Shown one piece after another: positions 39,823 to 50,643 of a DNA stretch of 64,000 nucleotides. Position 1 is the first letter of the stretch; every line of letters starts with the position of its first letter. This DNA is from Paraburkholderia sp. Lineage in GTDB: Bacteria > Pseudomonadota > Gammaproteobacteria > Burkholderiales > Burkholderiaceae. The stretch is taken from positions 53,402 through 117,401 of the forward strand of contig NZ_SCRP01000025.1 of NCBI RefSeq assembly GCF_004298475.1. The letters run 5' to 3'. Position numbers and translations under genes: made by a program. Below the pieces are notes generated by a model, which had not been told where the DNA came from, made no database searches, and saw only the letters and a program-made list of their open reading frames with translations.

Positions 39823-40695
39823 TCAGGCGACGGCGTCGGCGGGTTGGCGCGACAGGACCGCCATCAGGCGCGCGAGTTCTTCGCGCAGCTTGCGGCGGTC
39901 GACGATCATGTCGATCGCGCCTTTTTGCAGGAGGAATTCCGAACGCTGGAAGCCTTCCGGCAGCTTCTCGCGCACGGTCTGCTCGATCACGCGCGGGCCG
40001 GCGAAGCCGATCAGCGCCTTCGGCTCGGCGATCACGACATCGCCAAGGAACGCGAAGCTCGCCGACACGCCGCCCATGGTCGGATCGGTCAGCACCGAAA
40101 TGAACGGGAGTTTTGCGTCGGAGAGTTTGGTCAGCATTGCCGTGGTCTTGGCCATCTGCATGAGCGAAAGCAGGCTTTCCTGCATGCGCGCGCCGCCCGA
40201 AGCCGTGAAGCAGATGAACGGCACTTGCTGCTCCAGCGCGTTTTGCGCGCCGCGCACGAAGCGCTCGCCGACCACCGAACCCATCGAGCCGCCCATGAAC
40301 GAGAACTCGAAGCACGCCACCACGACCGGCAGCGTGTGGATCGCGCCGCCCATCACGACCATGGCGTCGGTTTCGCCGGTGTCGTCCATCGCTTCTTTGA
40401 TGCGGTCCGGGTACTTGCGGCTGTCCTTGAACTTGAGCGAGTCGACCGGAACGATCTCCTGGCCGATCTCGTAGCGGCCTTCCGGGTCCAGCAGCCCGTC
40501 AAGGCGCTCGCGCGCGCCGATGCGCATGTGGTGATCGCACTTCGGGCAGACGTGGAGATTCGCTTCGACGTCGTTGCGGTACAGCACCGCTTCGCACGAC
40601 GGGCACTTGATCCACAACCCTTCCGGAATGCTCTTGCGGCTTTTCGGATCGGTTTGCTTGATCTTCGGCGGCAGCAGTTTGTCGAGCCAGCTCAT
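39823..40695 (-). CDS. accD: Acetyl-CoA carboxylase carboxyltransferase beta subunit
   Basis: AccD with AccA transfers the carboxyl group from biotin to acetyl-CoA, the first step of fatty acid synthesis. 290 residues. The N-terminal zinc ribbon has Cys31, Cys34, Cys50 and Cys53 ([24 protein letters not shown]). The crotonase-like carboxyltransferase core includes [24 protein letters not shown] and the closing [12 protein letters not shown]. Length and sequence are standard. It follows trpA by 104 bp, a neighbourhood conserved in beta- and gamma-proteobacteria. Confidence 0.97.
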   Translation of the reverse strand: MSWLDKLLPPKIKQTDPKSRKSIPEGLWIKCPSCEAVLYRNDVEANLHVCPKCDHHMRIGARERLDGLLDPEGRYEIGQEIVPVDSLKFKDSRKYPDRIKEAMDDTGETDAMVVMGGAIHTLPVVVACFEFSFMGGSMGSVVGERFVRGAQNALEQQVPFICFTASGGARMQESLLSLMQMAKTTAMLTKLSDAKLPFISVLTDPTMGGVSASFAFLGDVVIAEPKALIGFAGPRVIEQTVREKLPEGFQRSEFLLQKGAIDMIVDRRKLREELARLMAVLSRQPADAVA

Positions 40696-40799
40696 TTATT
40701 TTCCTTCCATGACCTTCGTGATGCGCGGCGCGGGCGGACAGCGAATCCGGCAATAGTTACCGGGATCCGACCCCAACCGCGCATGGCGAAAAGTGGATT

Positions 40800-41627
40800 T
40801 TACCGCAGGTCGTGTGCCCCGCCCCCTGCTTGCGCGTCCAGGGCCGTGCGGATGCCCGCGACGAACTGCTCGAGCGCCTGTGCGGCATCTTGCGGCGGCG
40901 TTTGTTCGAGCAGCTGCACGATACGGCTGCCGATCACGACGGCATCGCTCACGGCGGCGACAGCGGCGGCAGTCTGCGCGTCGCGGATGCCGAAGCCGAC
41001 GCCAACCGGCACCGTCACGTGCGACTTGATCGCCGGGATTTTACTCGCGATGCTCGCAACGTCCAGGTTCGCTGCACCCGTCACGCCCTTGAGCGACACG
41101 TAATAGATGTAGCCGCTCGCAACGCGGCCGACGTCGGCGATGCGCTCGTCAGTCGAGGTGGGCGCGATCAGGAAGATCGGATCGATGCCCGCCGCTTTCA
41201 TCTTTTGAGCGAAATCCACGCACTCTTCCGGCGGATAGTCGACGATCAGCACGCCATCGACGCCCGCTTCCTTCGCCGCGGCGGCGAACGTGTCGGCGCC
41301 CATGCGCTCGATGGGATTCGCATAGCCCATCAGCACGACCGGCGTTTTGTCGTCGGTTTCGCGAAAGCGCTTCACGTCGGCCAGCACGCTGCGCAACGTC
41401 ACGCCCTTCGCGAGCGCGCGCTCCGACGACTGCTGGATCACGGGGCCGTCGGCCATCGGGTCCGAAAACGGCACGCCCAGTTCGATCACATCCGCGCCGC
41501 CCGCAGCGAGCGCGTGCATGAATTCGACGGTGCGTGCCGGATCGGGGTCGCCGGCGGTCATGAACGGAATGAGGCCTTTTTTGCGCTGGGCAGCCAGCGC
41601 GTCGAACGTGTTCTTGATACGGGACAT
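40800..41627 (-). CDS. trpA: Tryptophan synthase alpha chain
   Basis: TrpA cleaves indole-3-glycerol phosphate to indole and glyceraldehyde-3-phosphate. 275 residues in a TIM barrel. The catalytic acids fall at Glu49 and Asp60 ([15 protein letters not shown]), the same numbers as in Salmonella Trp[13 protein letters not shown] and the phosphate-binding [10 protein letters not shown] are present. It is separated from trpB by the methyltransferase gene rather than adjoining it, an arrangement seen in Burkholderia. Confidence 0.97.
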   Translation of the reverse strand: MSRIKNTFDALAAQRKKGLIPFMTAGDPDPARTVEFMHALAAGGADVIELGVPFSDPMADGPVIQQSSERALAKGVTLRSVLADVKRFRETDDKTPVVLMGYANPIERMGADTFAAAAKEAGVDGVLIVDYPPEECVDFAQKMKAAGIDPIFLIAPTSTDERIADVGRVASGYIYYVSLKGVTGAANLDVASIASKIPAIKSHVTVPVGVGFGIRDAQTAAAVAAVSDAVVIGSRIVQLLEQTPPQDAAQALEQFVAGIRTALDAQAGGGAHDLR

Positions 41628-41716
41628 TTCAGGGTCCTCTGAATAAAAACTTACTGCGCGCCGCGGGTAACTTCGGCAACGGCGGTGGCAACTGCGGTGG
41701 CAACAGCGGCGGCGCC

Positions 41717-42658
41717 TCAGGCGCTCACCGCGACGGGCCGCGCCGCCAACGCGGTCGCGGCAGCCGCCGCGCTTACGCGTTCGCGCGCGATTGCGCAGTA
41801 ACTTTCGTTGATCTCATAGCCGACGAATTCGCGCTTCTGGCGTGCGCAGGCGACTGCCGTGGTGCCGCTGCCCATGAAGGGATCCAGCACCCGGCCGCCT
41901 GGCGGACAGCTCGCAAGCACCATGCGCTCGACGATCTCCAGCGGCTTCTGGGTCGGATGATCCACGCGCTCCGCGTGCTGCCGGTGCAGACGCGAAACCG
42001 ACCAGACGTCCTTGGGGTTGTAGCCGAGCTCCAGCCACCTGCTGCCTTCGAATATTTTCCGCGAACGCGCCTTCTTCGTGACGGCATCGTACGGGATGCG
42101 GACGGGATCGAGATCGAAGTAATAATTCTTCGACACCGCGAAGAAACCGATGTTGTCGTGTACCGACGTGAAACGGCGCGTCGTGCCGCCCATGCTCGGC
42201 ACGCGCCGGTCCCAGACGATCTCGTTGATCATCGTGAGCTTCGACTTCAGGAAGACGAAGATTTCCGGCGCGTACTGCCAGGTGCAGAACACGTAGAGCG
42301 AGCCGCTCGGCTTGAGCTTGGGGATCGCCAGTTCGAGCCATTCGCACGTCCAGGCGAGAAAATCCTCGCCCGAGCGCTTGTCGGAGTCGTTGCCGTAGTC
42401 CTTGCCGAGCCCGTAGGGCGGGTCGGCGACGATCAGATCGATCGAGGCGTCGGGCAGATTCGCTGCATCGGTCAGAAAATCGCGGTTCAAGAGCCGGATG
42501 CCATCCGGCACCGTGGCGAGAGAACCCGCAGCAGCAGGCACAGTGGAACCCGCGCGCGGCGGCGCGCAGGGCAGGTCTGCAACGGCCTGTCCGGCCGCTT
42601 GCGGGGTCGCGTCGCTCATGGATGCCGGGGCTTGCGGTTCGTCGAACTCGTCGCGCAT
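41717..42658 (-). CDS. Beta-class DNA adenine/cytosine-N4 methyltransferase, orphan
   Basis: A 313-residue site-specific DNA methyltransferase. The catalytic motif IV, DPPYGLG (79-85), comes before the target-recognition region and the SAM motif [13 protein letters not shown] (259-271), with motif X in [15 protein letters not shown]; that order defines the beta class, which includes CcrM. No restriction gene is nearby, so it is probably an epigenetic orphan enzyme. An orphan GTWWAC methyltransferase has been described in Burkholderia cenocepacia; that this is its ortholog is my inference from the trp context. Start is uncertain: ATG 42658, 11 bp after trpB, or ATG 42619. Confidence 0.9.
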   Translation of the reverse strand: MRDEFDEPQAPASMSDATPQAAGQAVADLPCAPPRAGSTVPAAAGSLATVPDGIRLLNRDFLTDAANLPDASIDLIVADPPYGLGKDYGNDSDKRSGEDFLAWTCEWLELAIPKLKPSGSLYVFCTWQYAPEIFVFLKSKLTMINEIVWDRRVPSMGGTTRRFTSVHDNIGFFAVSKNYYFDLDPVRIPYDAVTKKARSRKIFEGSRWLELGYNPKDVWSVSRLHRQHAERVDHPTQKPLEIVERMVLASCPPGGRVLDPFMGSGTTAVACARQKREFVGYEINESYCAIARERVSAAAAATALAARPVAVSA

Positions 42659-42669
42659 CGCGTGGGCGC

Positions 42670-43863
42670 TCAGAACGTGATGCCCGATCGCTCGGCGACC
42701 GTGTGCATGTCCTTGTCGCCCCGGCCCGACAGGTTCACCAGCAGGATCTTGTCCTTCGGCAAAGTGGGCGCGAGCTTGGCCGCATAGGCGAGCGCGTGGC
42801 TCGATTCGAGCGCCGGAATGATGCCTTCGATGCGGCAGCAGTCGTGGAACGCCTTGAGGGCTTCTTCGTCGTCGATCGTCACGTACTGCGCGCGGCCGCT
42901 GTCCTTGAGCCACGCGTGCTCGGGGCCGACGCCCGGATAGTCGAGGCCCGCCGACACCGAATGCGTCTCGATGATCTGGCCGTTCTCGTCCTGCAGCAGA
43001 TACGTGCGGTTGCCGTGCAGCACGCCCACGGTGCCGGCCGTGAGCGCGGCGGCGTGACGGCCCGTCTCCATGCCGTCGCCAGCGGGTTCGACGCCGATCA
43101 GCTGCACCGAACTATCGTCGATATACGGGTAAAAGATGCCCATCGCGTTCGAACCGCCGCCCACGCAAGCAATCACGGCGTCGGGCTGACGACCTGTCAT
43201 TTCGGGCATCTGGACGCGGCATTCATCGCCGATCACGCGCTGGAAGTCGCGCACCATCATCGGGTACGGATGCGGGCCCGCCACGGTGCCGATGATGTAG
43301 AAGGTGTTTTCGACGTTGGTGACCCAGTCGCGCATGGCTTCGTTGAGCGCGTCCTTGAGCGTGCGCGAGCCCGATTCCACGGGGACGACCGTCGCGCCGA
43401 GCAGCTTCATGCGGTACATGTTCGCGGCCTGGCGGCGCACGTCCTCGGCGCCCATGTAGACCACGCACTCCATGCCGAAGCGCGCCGCGATCGTGGCGGT
43501 GGCGACGCCGTGCTGGCCCGCGCCCGTTTCGGCGATCACGCGCGGCTTGCCCATGCGCTTCGCGAGCAGCGCCTGGCCGATCACGTTGTTCACCTTGTGC
43601 GCGCCGGTGTGGTTCAGGTCTTCGCGCTTCAGGTAGATCTGCGCGCCGCCCACCATTTCGCTCCAGCGCTGCGCGTGATAGACCGGCGACGGACGGCCGA
43701 CGAAATGCTTCAACTCGCGCCGATATTCGGCGACGAAGTCGGGATCGTTCTTGTATTTCTCGTAGGCGTCGCGCAGTTCGTCGATTGCCTGCATGAGGGT
43801 TTCGGCAGCGAACACGCCGCCATAGGGGCCGAAATGGCCGCGTTCATCCGGTAAGTTGTACAT
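42670..43863 (-). CDS. trpB: Tryptophan synthase beta chain
   Basis: TrpB condenses indole with serine to tryptophan using PLP. 397 residues. PLP is bound by Lys90 in [14 protein letters not shown]; the phosphate-binding GGGSNAMG loop and the [14 protein letters not shown] segment are intact. It starts [16 protein letters not shown], the normal N-terminus. It lies 70 bp after trpF and 11 bp ahead of the methyltransferase gene, with which it is probably co-transcribed. Confidence 0.97.
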   Translation of the reverse strand: MYNLPDERGHFGPYGGVFAAETLMQAIDELRDAYEKYKNDPDFVAEYRRELKHFVGRPSPVYHAQRWSEMVGGAQIYLKREDLNHTGAHKVNNVIGQALLAKRMGKPRVIAETGAGQHGVATATIAARFGMECVVYMGAEDVRRQAANMYRMKLLGATVVPVESGSRTLKDALNEAMRDWVTNVENTFYIIGTVAGPHPYPMMVRDFQRVIGDECRVQMPEMTGRQPDAVIACVGGGSNAMGIFYPYIDDSSVQLIGVEPAGDGMETGRHAAALTAGTVGVLHGNRTYLLQDENGQIIETHSVSAGLDYPGVGPEHAWLKDSGRAQYVTIDDEEALKAFHDCCRIEGIIPALESSHALAYAAKLAPTLPKDKILLVNLSGRGDKDMHTVAERSGITF

Positions 43864-43933
43864 AAGTCACTCGCTCGACCTGGCACGGGCGCCCTGCGTT
43901 GCGCAGAGCCGGCCGGCCATGGGGTCAAAGGGT

Positions 43934-44653
43934 TTATCCCGCGTCCGCTTCGCGCACTGCGCGCACGAACGCCGCCATACGGGCGTGATCCTTCACGCCT
44001 TTTGCGCCCGGAACCTCGATGCCGCTGGAGACATCGACAGCGAACGGACGCACCTGGCGAATCGCATCACCGACGTTTTGCGCGTTCAAGCCACCACTCA
44101 AAACGGCCCGATGCGCGAGCCCTGCGGGGATAAGTGACCAATCGAAGACCTTCCCGCCACCGCCGTATCCGTCGACATGCGTGTCGAACAGAAGGCCGCT
44201 GGCCGATGAATAATTGTTCGCCGATTCTATCAAATCGGCTTCGCGAGTATCCGTCCCCACCCGCAATGCACGCAACCAGGGCAAACCGGCAACGGCGGAG
44301 AGCGTGTCGCACTGCGCGGGCGTTTCGTCGCCGTGGAACTGCAGGAGCGTGAGCGAGACGCTGCTCGCCACCTCACCGATCCACTCTGGCGTGGCGTTCA
44401 CGAACAGCCCCACTACCGAGACGAATGGCGGAATGTCACGGGTGAGTTCCACCGCCTCGGCGACGCTCACCGAGCGCGGGCTGGGCGGATAGAACACGAG
44501 GCCGATCGCGTCGGCGCCAAGCGCGATGGCATGTGCAACCGACTCGGGCGTCGAAAGGCCGCACAGCTTGATGCGCGTGCGGTGCGCGCTCGCACCGGCA
44601 GCTTGAGCGCTGGCGGACGTCGAGCTTGTTGCGGAAAGATCGGCTGCTGTCAT
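43934..44653 (-). CDS. trpF: Phosphoribosylanthranilate isomerase
   Basis: TrpF isomerises phosphoribosylanthranilate in tryptophan synthesis. 239 residues; the barrel starts at residue 27 (RIKLCGLSTPESV, catalytic Cys31). It continues through IGLVFYPPSPRSVS, LLQFHGDE, LLFDTHVDGYGGGGKVFDWSLIP (catalytic Asp in FDTH) and VDVSSGIEVPGAKG. The first 25 residues are a Ser/Ala-rich extension not needed by the fold; the start is the first reasonable ATG and has no strong ribosome-binding site. Located between truA and trpB. Confidence 0.95.
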   Translation of the reverse strand: MTAADLSATSSTSASAQAAGASAHRTRIKLCGLSTPESVAHAIALGADAIGLVFYPPSPRSVSVAEAVELTRDIPPFVSVVGLFVNATPEWIGEVASSVSLTLLQFHGDETPAQCDTLSAVAGLPWLRALRVGTDTREADLIESANNYSSASGLLFDTHVDGYGGGGKVFDWSLIPAGLAHRAVLSGGLNAQNVGDAIRQVRPFAVDVSSGIEVPGAKGVKDHARMAAFVRAVREADAG

Positions 44654-44722
44654 GGCGGATGAAGCGGATTGCCCTCGCGATGGTTCGTGTATGGCTGTTC
44701 GATGCGCCCGGCCCCGGCGCTT

Positions 44723-44763
44723 TGCGGGTTGCCGTGCGCGTCGCTGTGCGGGTTGCCGTGCGC
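44723..44763. repeat. 24-bp tandem repeat downstream of truA
   Basis: TGCGGGTTGCCGTGCGC occurs at 44723-44739 and again at 44747-44763, a 24-bp period. The array lies between the truA stop and trpF and is not coding in either gene. Confidence 0.7.
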
Positions 44764-44766
44764 TTA

Positions 44767-45582
44767 TCAGGCCGCGCCGTTCGCATCGTCGGACCAGATC
44801 GCGCTCCACGGCACGCTGGCCGTATGCGGTCCCGGCACCTGAAACGCATCAGGATAGCCTACCTGAGCAAGGTAGAGACCGTCGGGCATGAAGGTCGGCG
44901 CGGCCTTCGTGCGGTCGAGCCCCGCCAGCACTTCGGCCATCCACGCCGCCGGATAGCGGCCACGGCCCACCGCCACGAGGCAGCCCATCAGGTTGCGGAC
45001 CATGTGATGCAGGAACGCATTGGCGCGAAACCGGAAGTGGATAAAGTCGCCCTGCGGCCGGATGTCGATCTGATAGAGGTGCTTGACCGGCGTCTTCGAC
45101 TGGCACTCCGACGAGCGGAACGCCGAAAAATCGTGCTCGCCGATCAGGTGCGCGGCGGCCTCGCGCATGGCATCGACGTCGAGCGGCGTATGGATCCAGC
45201 CCGCGCGGCCCGCCAGCATCGGCGAGCGCACCGCATTGACGTAGAGCGCGTAGTAATACGTGCGCTCGAACGCGGAAAAACGTGCGTGAAACGCCTCCGG
45301 CATCGGTTGCGCCCACTGCACGGCAACCGTCTGCGGCAGGAACGCGTTGGTCCCGCGAACCCACGAAAACGGCGCGCGGTCGAGGTCGGTATCGAAATGG
45401 ACGACCTGGCCGAGACCGTGGACACCCGTATCGGTGCGCCCCGCCACGACCGTCTGCAGCGGCACGCACGCGAACTCGCGCAGGGCGCGCTCGAGCACGT
45501 CCTGCACGGTCTTGCCGTGCGGCTGCGACTGCCAGCCGCAAAACGCGGCGCCGTCGTACTGGATGCCTAGCGCTATTCGCAT
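44767..45582 (-). CDS. truA: tRNA pseudouridine(38-40) synthase
   Basis: TruA converts uridines 38-40 of the anticodon arm to pseudouridine. 271 residues from the chosen start, [18 protein letters not shown]. The catalytic Asp51 is in [18 protein letters not shown]; the C-terminal [15 protein letters not shown] and VGRGR are present. Two further in-frame ATG codons lie 12 and 24 nt upstream because a 12-bp unit is repeated there; family length favours the innermost. No clear ribosome-binding site is seen at any of the three. It follows fimV by 43 bp. Confidence 0.95.
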   Translation of the reverse strand: MRIALGIQYDGAAFCGWQSQPHGKTVQDVLERALREFACVPLQTVVAGRTDTGVHGLGQVVHFDTDLDRAPFSWVRGTNAFLPQTVAVQWAQPMPEAFHARFSAFERTYYYALYVNAVRSPMLAGRAGWIHTPLDVDAMREAAAHLIGEHDFSAFRSSECQSKTPVKHLYQIDIRPQGDFIHFRFRANAFLHHMVRNLMGCLVAVGRGRYPAAWMAEVLAGLDRTKAAPTFMPDGLYLAQVGYPDAFQVPGPHTASVPWSAIWSDDANGAA

Positions 45583-45610
45583 ACGGATTGGCATACGGAT
45601 TGGCATACGG
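45580..45610 (-). repeat. 12-bp repeat that multiplies the truA start codon
   Basis: CATACGGATTGG occurs at 45580-45591 and 45592-45603, and CATACGG begins a third copy at 45604. On the minus strand each unit carries an in-frame ATG, giving Met-Pro-Ile-Arg repeats before the truA start. Confidence 0.8.
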
Positions 45611-45625
45611 TCTGCGGCGTTCCGG

Positions 45626-47836
45626 TCACGACAGCGGCGCAAGCGTCGACAGCAGCGCCTGCGCGTCGGCACGGGTGTCGCGGTCGTTCGACTCGATCAC
45701 TTCGTTGATCAGCGCGCGCGCGCCCGCCAGATCGCCCAGCGCGATGTACTCGCGCGCGAGTTCGAGCTTGTTGCGTGCGATCCGCGCCAGTTGGTCTGGC
45801 GTGAAAACGGGCAGCGGCTCGGCGGAATCGGGCGGCAGGTTGAGATCGAAGTCGAGCGTCAATGCGCCAAAGCGCGGCGCGCCGAGGCCCGCCGTCGTGC
45901 CAGGCCCGGTCATCCCGGCCGCAAGCTCCTCGATCGGGGGAAGCATCGGCGGCTCGTCCAACGGCAAAGCCTGTGCCGCAGTCGCCTCGGGCGACGCGAC
46001 AGGCTGCGCCACGCGCGGCGGCAACGGCATGTCGATACCGCCGAGTGCGCTGACGGCAGCGGGCGGGAATTCGCCCGGCGCTTCAGCGTGGCTCAGATCC
46101 TGCGGCGGTGCGAGGGGGAACGCGGGTTCTGCGAAAAGTGCAGGCGGCGCCGGTTGCGGTTCCTCAGCCTGGGAAGCCGCTGCTGTCGGCTCGACGGCTT
46201 CGGATGGCGGTTCAGTGTGAACCGGCGTATCCGTGTGCTCTGCCGTTTCGGCTTCGTACGCGCCCGGTGCGTTCTCCGGCTCTGCCGCGCGTTCGAGTTC
46301 GCCGGTTTCGCCCGGCGCATGCGGCGCTGCTACGTGTTCAGGAGGAAGCGCATGAGACAGCGTCGACGCGCCCAGTTCCGCCGCAGCTGCGAAGCCTGCG
46401 GCCTCGCTCGCGTCGGCCACGGTTTGGTGCACGCCACGCTCGATGCCGTGCGCGCTCACGCTACGTTCCACGCGGTCTTCGTGCGATGCCGCGGAGTCAT
46501 CCCCCGGCTGCACGGCTTCATCGTCCGACGACGCCGCAGCCGTCAGGGCAGCGATATTCGTCGTGCGATCGAGCGTTTGCTTGCGCTGCGCCGGTGCGAG
46601 CGCGGCATCCTTGTCCGGTTCGACGGCAGGCGTCTCGTTTGCGACCAGCGGCGTGTCGAGGACGGGTGGTTCCTCGCGCATCGGCGCGGCTTCCGCCGCG
46701 TCGTCGACCCGTGCTTTGCGCCTGCGCGCGAACAAAACGAACATCAGCGCGAACACCGCCACGCCAACCGCCCCCGCAATGCCCAGCAGCACCGGCGACA
46801 ACTCGAACGGGCTTTCGCTCGCGCCATGCCCCGCGACGCCCGCCGCGCCGTTCCCGCCAGCCGCTGCCGCCACATGGCCCGCTACGCCGCTCGCCGCGCC
46901 CGCCGATTGGGCGTGCTTGCCGATGCCGTGCTGCTGCAGTGCCATGAGCACGCGGTTCTTCAGTGCGAGCAATTGCTGGAGACTCGACAGCGTGATGCTC
47001 CCCGGTGCATGCGCCGCGCCCGACGCTGCGCTGGCCGCGGGTGCCGCCTGGACGGCCCCCGTCCACACGTGCGCGTCGCTCGGCGACGTGGCCGCGGCAG
47101 GCTGGCTCGCCGCCGAGGTGCCAGATGCAGCCGACGCGGACGACGCACCCGAGGCCGCAAGCGCCGCTGCCTGCGCTGCGGCCTGTGCCGCCCCATCAAC
47201 TGCCGGCGCGCTCGCACCGCTGGCCGCCGCCGCCAAGCTAGCGGATACCGACGGCCCGGAGGCCGCCGCATTCGCATTGGCGGGCAGGCTCGCCGCAGCA
47301 GATGCGCCCGTCGCAGTCGCTGCAGCGGCGTTCGCCGCCGGAGCCGAACCAGGCGCGGCCACGGCAGGCGCTACCGGAGCCACAGGCGCGACAGGCGCGA
47401 CAGGCGCCGCCGGCGCTGCGGGTGCGGCAGGCGCCGAAACCACAGCAGCGGGCGCAGCCGGCGCAGCTTGCGATGCAGCCGCCACGATTCCCGGCACGGC
47501 GGGCACGTTGAGCACGGAGCCGATCTTCAGGCGGCTCGGATCGTGCTTCGCGAACGCGCCCGGGTTCGCCTCGAAAAGTGCGCTGCTCAAGCGCGCGATC
47601 ACGTCTTTATCGCGGGACTGTGCGAGATCGGCGGCAATGCCGTGCAATGACTGGCCAGGCTTGACGGGGTACTTGCCGATCACGCGCACAGCCGGTGCCG
47701 TTGAAGCCGCCTGCGCCGCCGTCGCGCCGCCTTGTGCGCTGGCGACGCCGCTCAGTGCGAGGAATGCCGCCGCCATGGCGACGTGTGCGGCCCGCCGCGC
47801 GATGGCGACGGGAACAGAATCAAATCGAACGATCAT
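45626..47836 (-). CDS. fimV: FimV-family pilus/polar assembly protein
   Basis: A 736-residue FimV/TspA-like protein. A signal peptide (about 1-35) precedes a LysM-like region ([16 protein letters not shown]) that would bind peptidoglycan. A long Ala/Pro/Val-rich periplasmic stretch with [10 protein letters not shown] repeats follows, then one membrane helix ([19 protein letters not shown]) with a basic stop sequence, and an acidic cytoplasmic part. The closing FimV C-terminal domain with a TPR-like [31 protein letters not shown] completes it. FimV of Pseudomonas organises type IV pili and cell poles. Start at ATG 47836 (AGGG upstream) rather than a GTG eight codons earlier. Between asd and truA as in other Burkholderiales. 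Confidence 0.9.
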   Translation of the reverse strand: MIVRFDSVPVAIARRAAHVAMAAAFLALSGVASAQGGATAAQAASTAPAVRVIGKYPVKPGQSLHGIAADLAQSRDKDVIARLSSALFEANPGAFAKHDPSRLKIGSVLNVPAVPGIVAAASQAAPAAPAAVVSAPAAPAAPAAPVAPVAPVAPVAPAVAAPGSAPAANAAAATATGASAAASLPANANAAASGPSVSASLAAAASGASAPAVDGAAQAAAQAAALAASGASSASAASGTSAASQPAAATSPSDAHVWTGAVQAAPAASAASGAAHAPGSITLSSLQQLLALKNRVLMALQQHGIGKHAQSAGAASGVAGHVAAAAGGNGAAGVAGHGASESPFELSPVLLGIAGAVGVAVFALMFVLFARRRKARVDDAAEAAPMREEPPVLDTPLVANETPAVEPDKDAALAPAQRKQTLDRTTNIAALTAAASSDDEAVQPGDDSAASHEDRVERSVSAHGIERGVHQTVADASEAAGFAAAAELGASTLSHALPPEHVAAPHAPGETGELERAAEPENAPGAYEAETAEHTDTPVHTEPPSEAVEPTAAASQAEEPQPAPPALFAEPAFPLAPPQDLSHAEAPGEFPPAAVSALGGIDMPLPPRVAQPVASPEATAAQALPLDEPPMLPPIEELAAGMTGPGTTAGLGAPRFGALTLDFDLNLPPDSAEPLPVFTPDQLARIARNKLELAREYIALGDLAGARALINEVIESNDRDTRADAQALLSTLAPLS

Positions 47837-47926
47837 CAGATGCCCTGGCGCGCCGCTCACGCGGCTGTCGACGAATCAGATACGAACTGCACGATAGAAA
47901 GAAAACCCGGGCGCGCGCTCAAAACG

Positions 47927-47953
47927 AAAGCGCCGCGACTGGCGCGGCGCTTT
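47927..47953 (-). terminator. Intrinsic terminator after asd
   Basis: AAAGCGCCGCG (47927-47937) pairs with CGCGGCGCTTT (47943-47953) around a 5-nt loop. On the minus strand the stem is followed by TTTCGTTTT, suitable to end asd transcription about 45 nt after its stop. On the plus strand it is also followed by a short T-run. Confidence 0.85.
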
Positions 47954-47995
47954 TCCATCCTGTCTACGCGTCATTAGCCGCGTAGTTTAATTCAT

Positions 47996-49117
47996 TCACT
48001 TCTCGAGCAGAATGCGCAGCATGCGGCGCAGCGGCTCTGCAGCGCCCCACAGCAACTGGTCGCCGACCGTGAAGGCCGACAGGTACTCGCCGCCCATCGC
48101 CAGCTTGCGCAGGCGGCCGACCGGCACCGAGAGCGTACCCGTCACCACGGCGGGCGAAAGGTCGCGCATCGACGCTTCGCGCTGATTCGGCACGACCTTG
48201 ACCCAGTCGTTGGCCGAAGCGAGGATGCCGTCGATCTCGTCGAGCGGCACGTCCTTCTTCAGCTTGATCGTGAGCGCCTGCGAGTGGCAGCGCATCGCGC
48301 CGATCCGCACGCACAGGCCGTCCACGGGGATCGAGCCCGGCTCGCCCATGGCGGGCTTGCCGAGAATCTTGTTGGTTTCGGCGCCGCCCTTCCACTCCTC
48401 CCTCGACATGCCGTTGCCGAGATCCTTGTCGATCCACGGAATCAGCGAGCCCGCGAGCGGCACGCCGAAGTGGGCGGTCGGCATGGCGTCGCTGTTCATG
48501 GTCGCCAGCACCTTGCGGTCGATGTCGAGAATCGCCGACGACGGGTTCGCCAGATCGTCCTTCACCGCGCCGTTGAGCGCGCCCATCTGCGTGAGGAGTT
48601 CGCGCATGTTCTGCGCGCCCGCGCCTGAAGCGGCCTGGTAGGTCATGGCCGTCATCCAGTCGACGAGGTTTTCGCGGAACAGGCCGCCGAGCGCCATCAG
48701 CATCAGGCTGACCGTGCAGTTGCCGCCGATGAAATCCTTCTGACCCTTGACGAGGGCGTCCTTGATGACGTCGAGGTTGACCGGATCGAGGATGATGACC
48801 GCATCGTCCTTCATGCGCAGCGCCGAAGCCGCGTCGATCCAGTAGCCCTTCCAGCCCGCGGCGCGCAGCTTCGGATACACGTCGTTCGTGTAGTCGCCGC
48901 CCTGGCAGGTGATGATGATGTCGCACTTCTTCAGCTCTTCGACGCTGTTCGCGTCCTTGAGCTTCGTCTCGTTCCTGGCGAACGACGGAGCCGCGCCGCC
49001 TGCGTTGCTGGTGCTGAAAAACACCGGTTCGATCAGGTCGAAATCACGTTCTTCCTGCATGCGCTGCATCAGCACGCTGCCGACCATGCCGCGCCAACCT
49101 ACGAGACCTACATTCAT
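47996..49117 (-). CDS. asd: Aspartate-semialdehyde dehydrogenase
   Basis: Asd reduces aspartyl phosphate to aspartate semialdehyde for lysine, threonine, methionine and diaminopimelate synthesis. 373 residues. The NADP loop is [17 protein letters not shown] at the N-terminus; the catalytic Cys134 is in [17 protein letters not shown]; the active-site His is in [14 protein letters not shown]. Length suits the Gram-negative (type I) enzyme. It has its own leader of about 385 bp after leuB and a terminator after it, so it is probably transcribed alone. Confidence 0.97.
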   Translation of the reverse strand: MNVGLVGWRGMVGSVLMQRMQEERDFDLIEPVFFSTSNAGGAAPSFARNETKLKDANSVEELKKCDIIITCQGGDYTNDVYPKLRAAGWKGYWIDAASALRMKDDAVIILDPVNLDVIKDALVKGQKDFIGGNCTVSLMLMALGGLFRENLVDWMTAMTYQAASGAGAQNMRELLTQMGALNGAVKDDLANPSSAILDIDRKVLATMNSDAMPTAHFGVPLAGSLIPWIDKDLGNGMSREEWKGGAETNKILGKPAMGEPGSIPVDGLCVRIGAMRCHSQALTIKLKKDVPLDEIDGILASANDWVKVVPNQREASMRDLSPAVVTGTLSVPVGRLRKLAMGGEYLSAFTVGDQLLWGAAEPLRRMLRILLEK

Positions 49118-49502
49118 GACTTACCCTTGATATGGACACTTCCCCGCTTCGCTCGCCCGGCGTGGCCGCGCGGGGAAGATGAGCGGGCACGACGAGCGAT
49201 CAACGAGTGATGATCGTTTTGATAATCGTTTTCGTGGTAATGGCGAGGGAAATCGCACGGGCTGCCTGCGTGCCGCGGATTTTCGAAACAATCGTGATCT
49301 GGGGGATCGTCGCCATCGGGAGAGTCTACACGAAAACCGCATATTCGCGCGGTAAAAGCCGCCTGTTCGAGCATTTGCGGCAAGGCGTCGCATCAAGATT
49401 CTGGTTATAAGACGCCGCATCTGGCCGCTCAAGCGTTACGGGCATGTCCACGGACATGCCCGTAATCTGCGTTGTTAAAGCGGTGCCGTTATAGCGGTGC
49501 CG
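49118..49502. other. asd leader / leuB 3' region
   Basis: This 385-bp spacer contains, at its leuB end, a 14-bp perfect inverted repeat TTACGGGCATGTCC (49436-49449) / GGACATGCCCGTAA (49452-49465). No U-run follows it, but it is a likely leuB terminator. Beside it is a tandem pair of AGCGGTGCCGTTAY units at 49480-49507 that overlaps the leuB stop. The middle (49205-49340) is lower in GC and probably contains the asd promoter. A hydrophobic plus-strand frame at 49207-49410 is not supported. Confidence 0.55.
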
Positions 49503-50570
49503 TTACAGCGCCGCGACCACGGCGTCGCCCATCGCCGCGGTGCCGACCTGCTGGCAGCCCGGCGTGAGGATGTCGCCCGTGCGGTAGCCTTGTTCGAGCA
49601 CTTTCTTGACGGCGTTTTCGATGCGATCGGCCTGTTCGGCGCGCGCCAGCGAGTAGCGCAGCATCATGGCGGCCGAAAGAATTGTTGCGAGCGGATTCGC
49701 AATGCCCTTGCCCGCGATGTCCGGCGCGGAACCGTGCGACGGCTCGTAAAGACCCTTGTTGTTCTTGTCGAGCGAGGCGGACGGCAGCATGCCGATCGAG
49801 CCCGTGAGCATCGCGGCTTCGTCCGAGAGGATGTCGCCGAACATGTTGCCCGTCACGACCACGTCGAAGGCCTTCGGCGCCTTCACGAGCTGCATCGCCG
49901 CGTTATCGACGTACATGTGCGACAGTTCGACGTCCGGATATTCCTTCGCGACATCGATCATGACGTCCTTCCAGAACTGCGACGTTTCCAGCACGTTGGC
50001 CTTGTCGACCGACGTGAGCTTTTTCTGACGCTTCTGCGCAGCCTGAAACGCAACGTGCGCGATGCGGCGCACTTCGGGTTCCGCGTAGCGCATCGTGTCG
50101 AAGCCTTCGCGCGCGCCCTTGAAGAGACCATCCGGCGCTTCGCGCGTGCCGCGCGGCTGGCCGAAGTAGATGTCGCCGTTCAGCTCGCGCACGATCAGGA
50201 TGTCGAGGCCCGACACGATTTCGGGCTTCAGCGACGACGCACCCGTCAATTGCGGATAGCAGATGGCGGGACGGAAGTTGGCGAACAGTTCCAGATGCTT
50301 GCGCAGGCCCAGAATGGCCTGCTCCGGGCGCAGCGCGCGTTCGAGCGAGTCGTACTTCCAGTCGCCCACGGCGCCGAACAGGATCGCATCGGCGGCCTTC
50401 GCGAGCGCGAGCGTCGCTTCCGGCAGCGGATGGCCGCTCGCCTCGTAGCCCGCGCCGCCGACCGGCGCCGTCTCCATCTCGAACTTTTCGCCGAGCGCGT
50501 TCAGCACCTTGACGGCTTCCTTGACGATCTCGGGACCGATGCCGTCGCCCGGCAGCACTGCAATCTTCAT
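49503..50570 (-). CDS. leuB: 3-isopropylmalate dehydrogenase
   Basis: LeuB oxidises and decarboxylates 3-isopropylmalate in leucine synthesis. 355 residues. The N-terminus [19 protein letters not shown], the substrate Arg segment [24 protein letters not shown], and the metal-binding [25 protein letters not shown] are intact. The NAD-selecting part [18 protein letters not shown] is also present. It is the last gene of the leuC-lipoprotein-leuD-leuB operon, 73 bp after leuD. Confidence 0.97.
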   Translation of the reverse strand: MKIAVLPGDGIGPEIVKEAVKVLNALGEKFEMETAPVGGAGYEASGHPLPEATLALAKAADAILFGAVGDWKYDSLERALRPEQAILGLRKHLELFANFRPAICYPQLTGASSLKPEIVSGLDILIVRELNGDIYFGQPRGTREAPDGLFKGAREGFDTMRYAEPEVRRIAHVAFQAAQKRQKKLTSVDKANVLETSQFWKDVMIDVAKEYPDVELSHMYVDNAAMQLVKAPKAFDVVVTGNMFGDILSDEAAMLTGSIGMLPSASLDKNNKGLYEPSHGSAPDIAGKGIANPLATILSAAMMLRYSLARAEQADRIENAVKKVLEQGYRTGDILTPGCQQVGTAAMGDAVVAAL

Positions 50571-50643
50571 TCTGCGATTCCTCGTTGTATTGCGTTATGC
50601 GTCTGTCTTGCGCGAGCGCCTGCTCGATAGCTCGAATGCGCGC

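Noticed and set aside
49207-49410. Small hydrophobic plus-strand frame in the asd leader
   Set aside because: No ribosome-binding site, no recognised family, and it runs antisense through the likely asd promoter.
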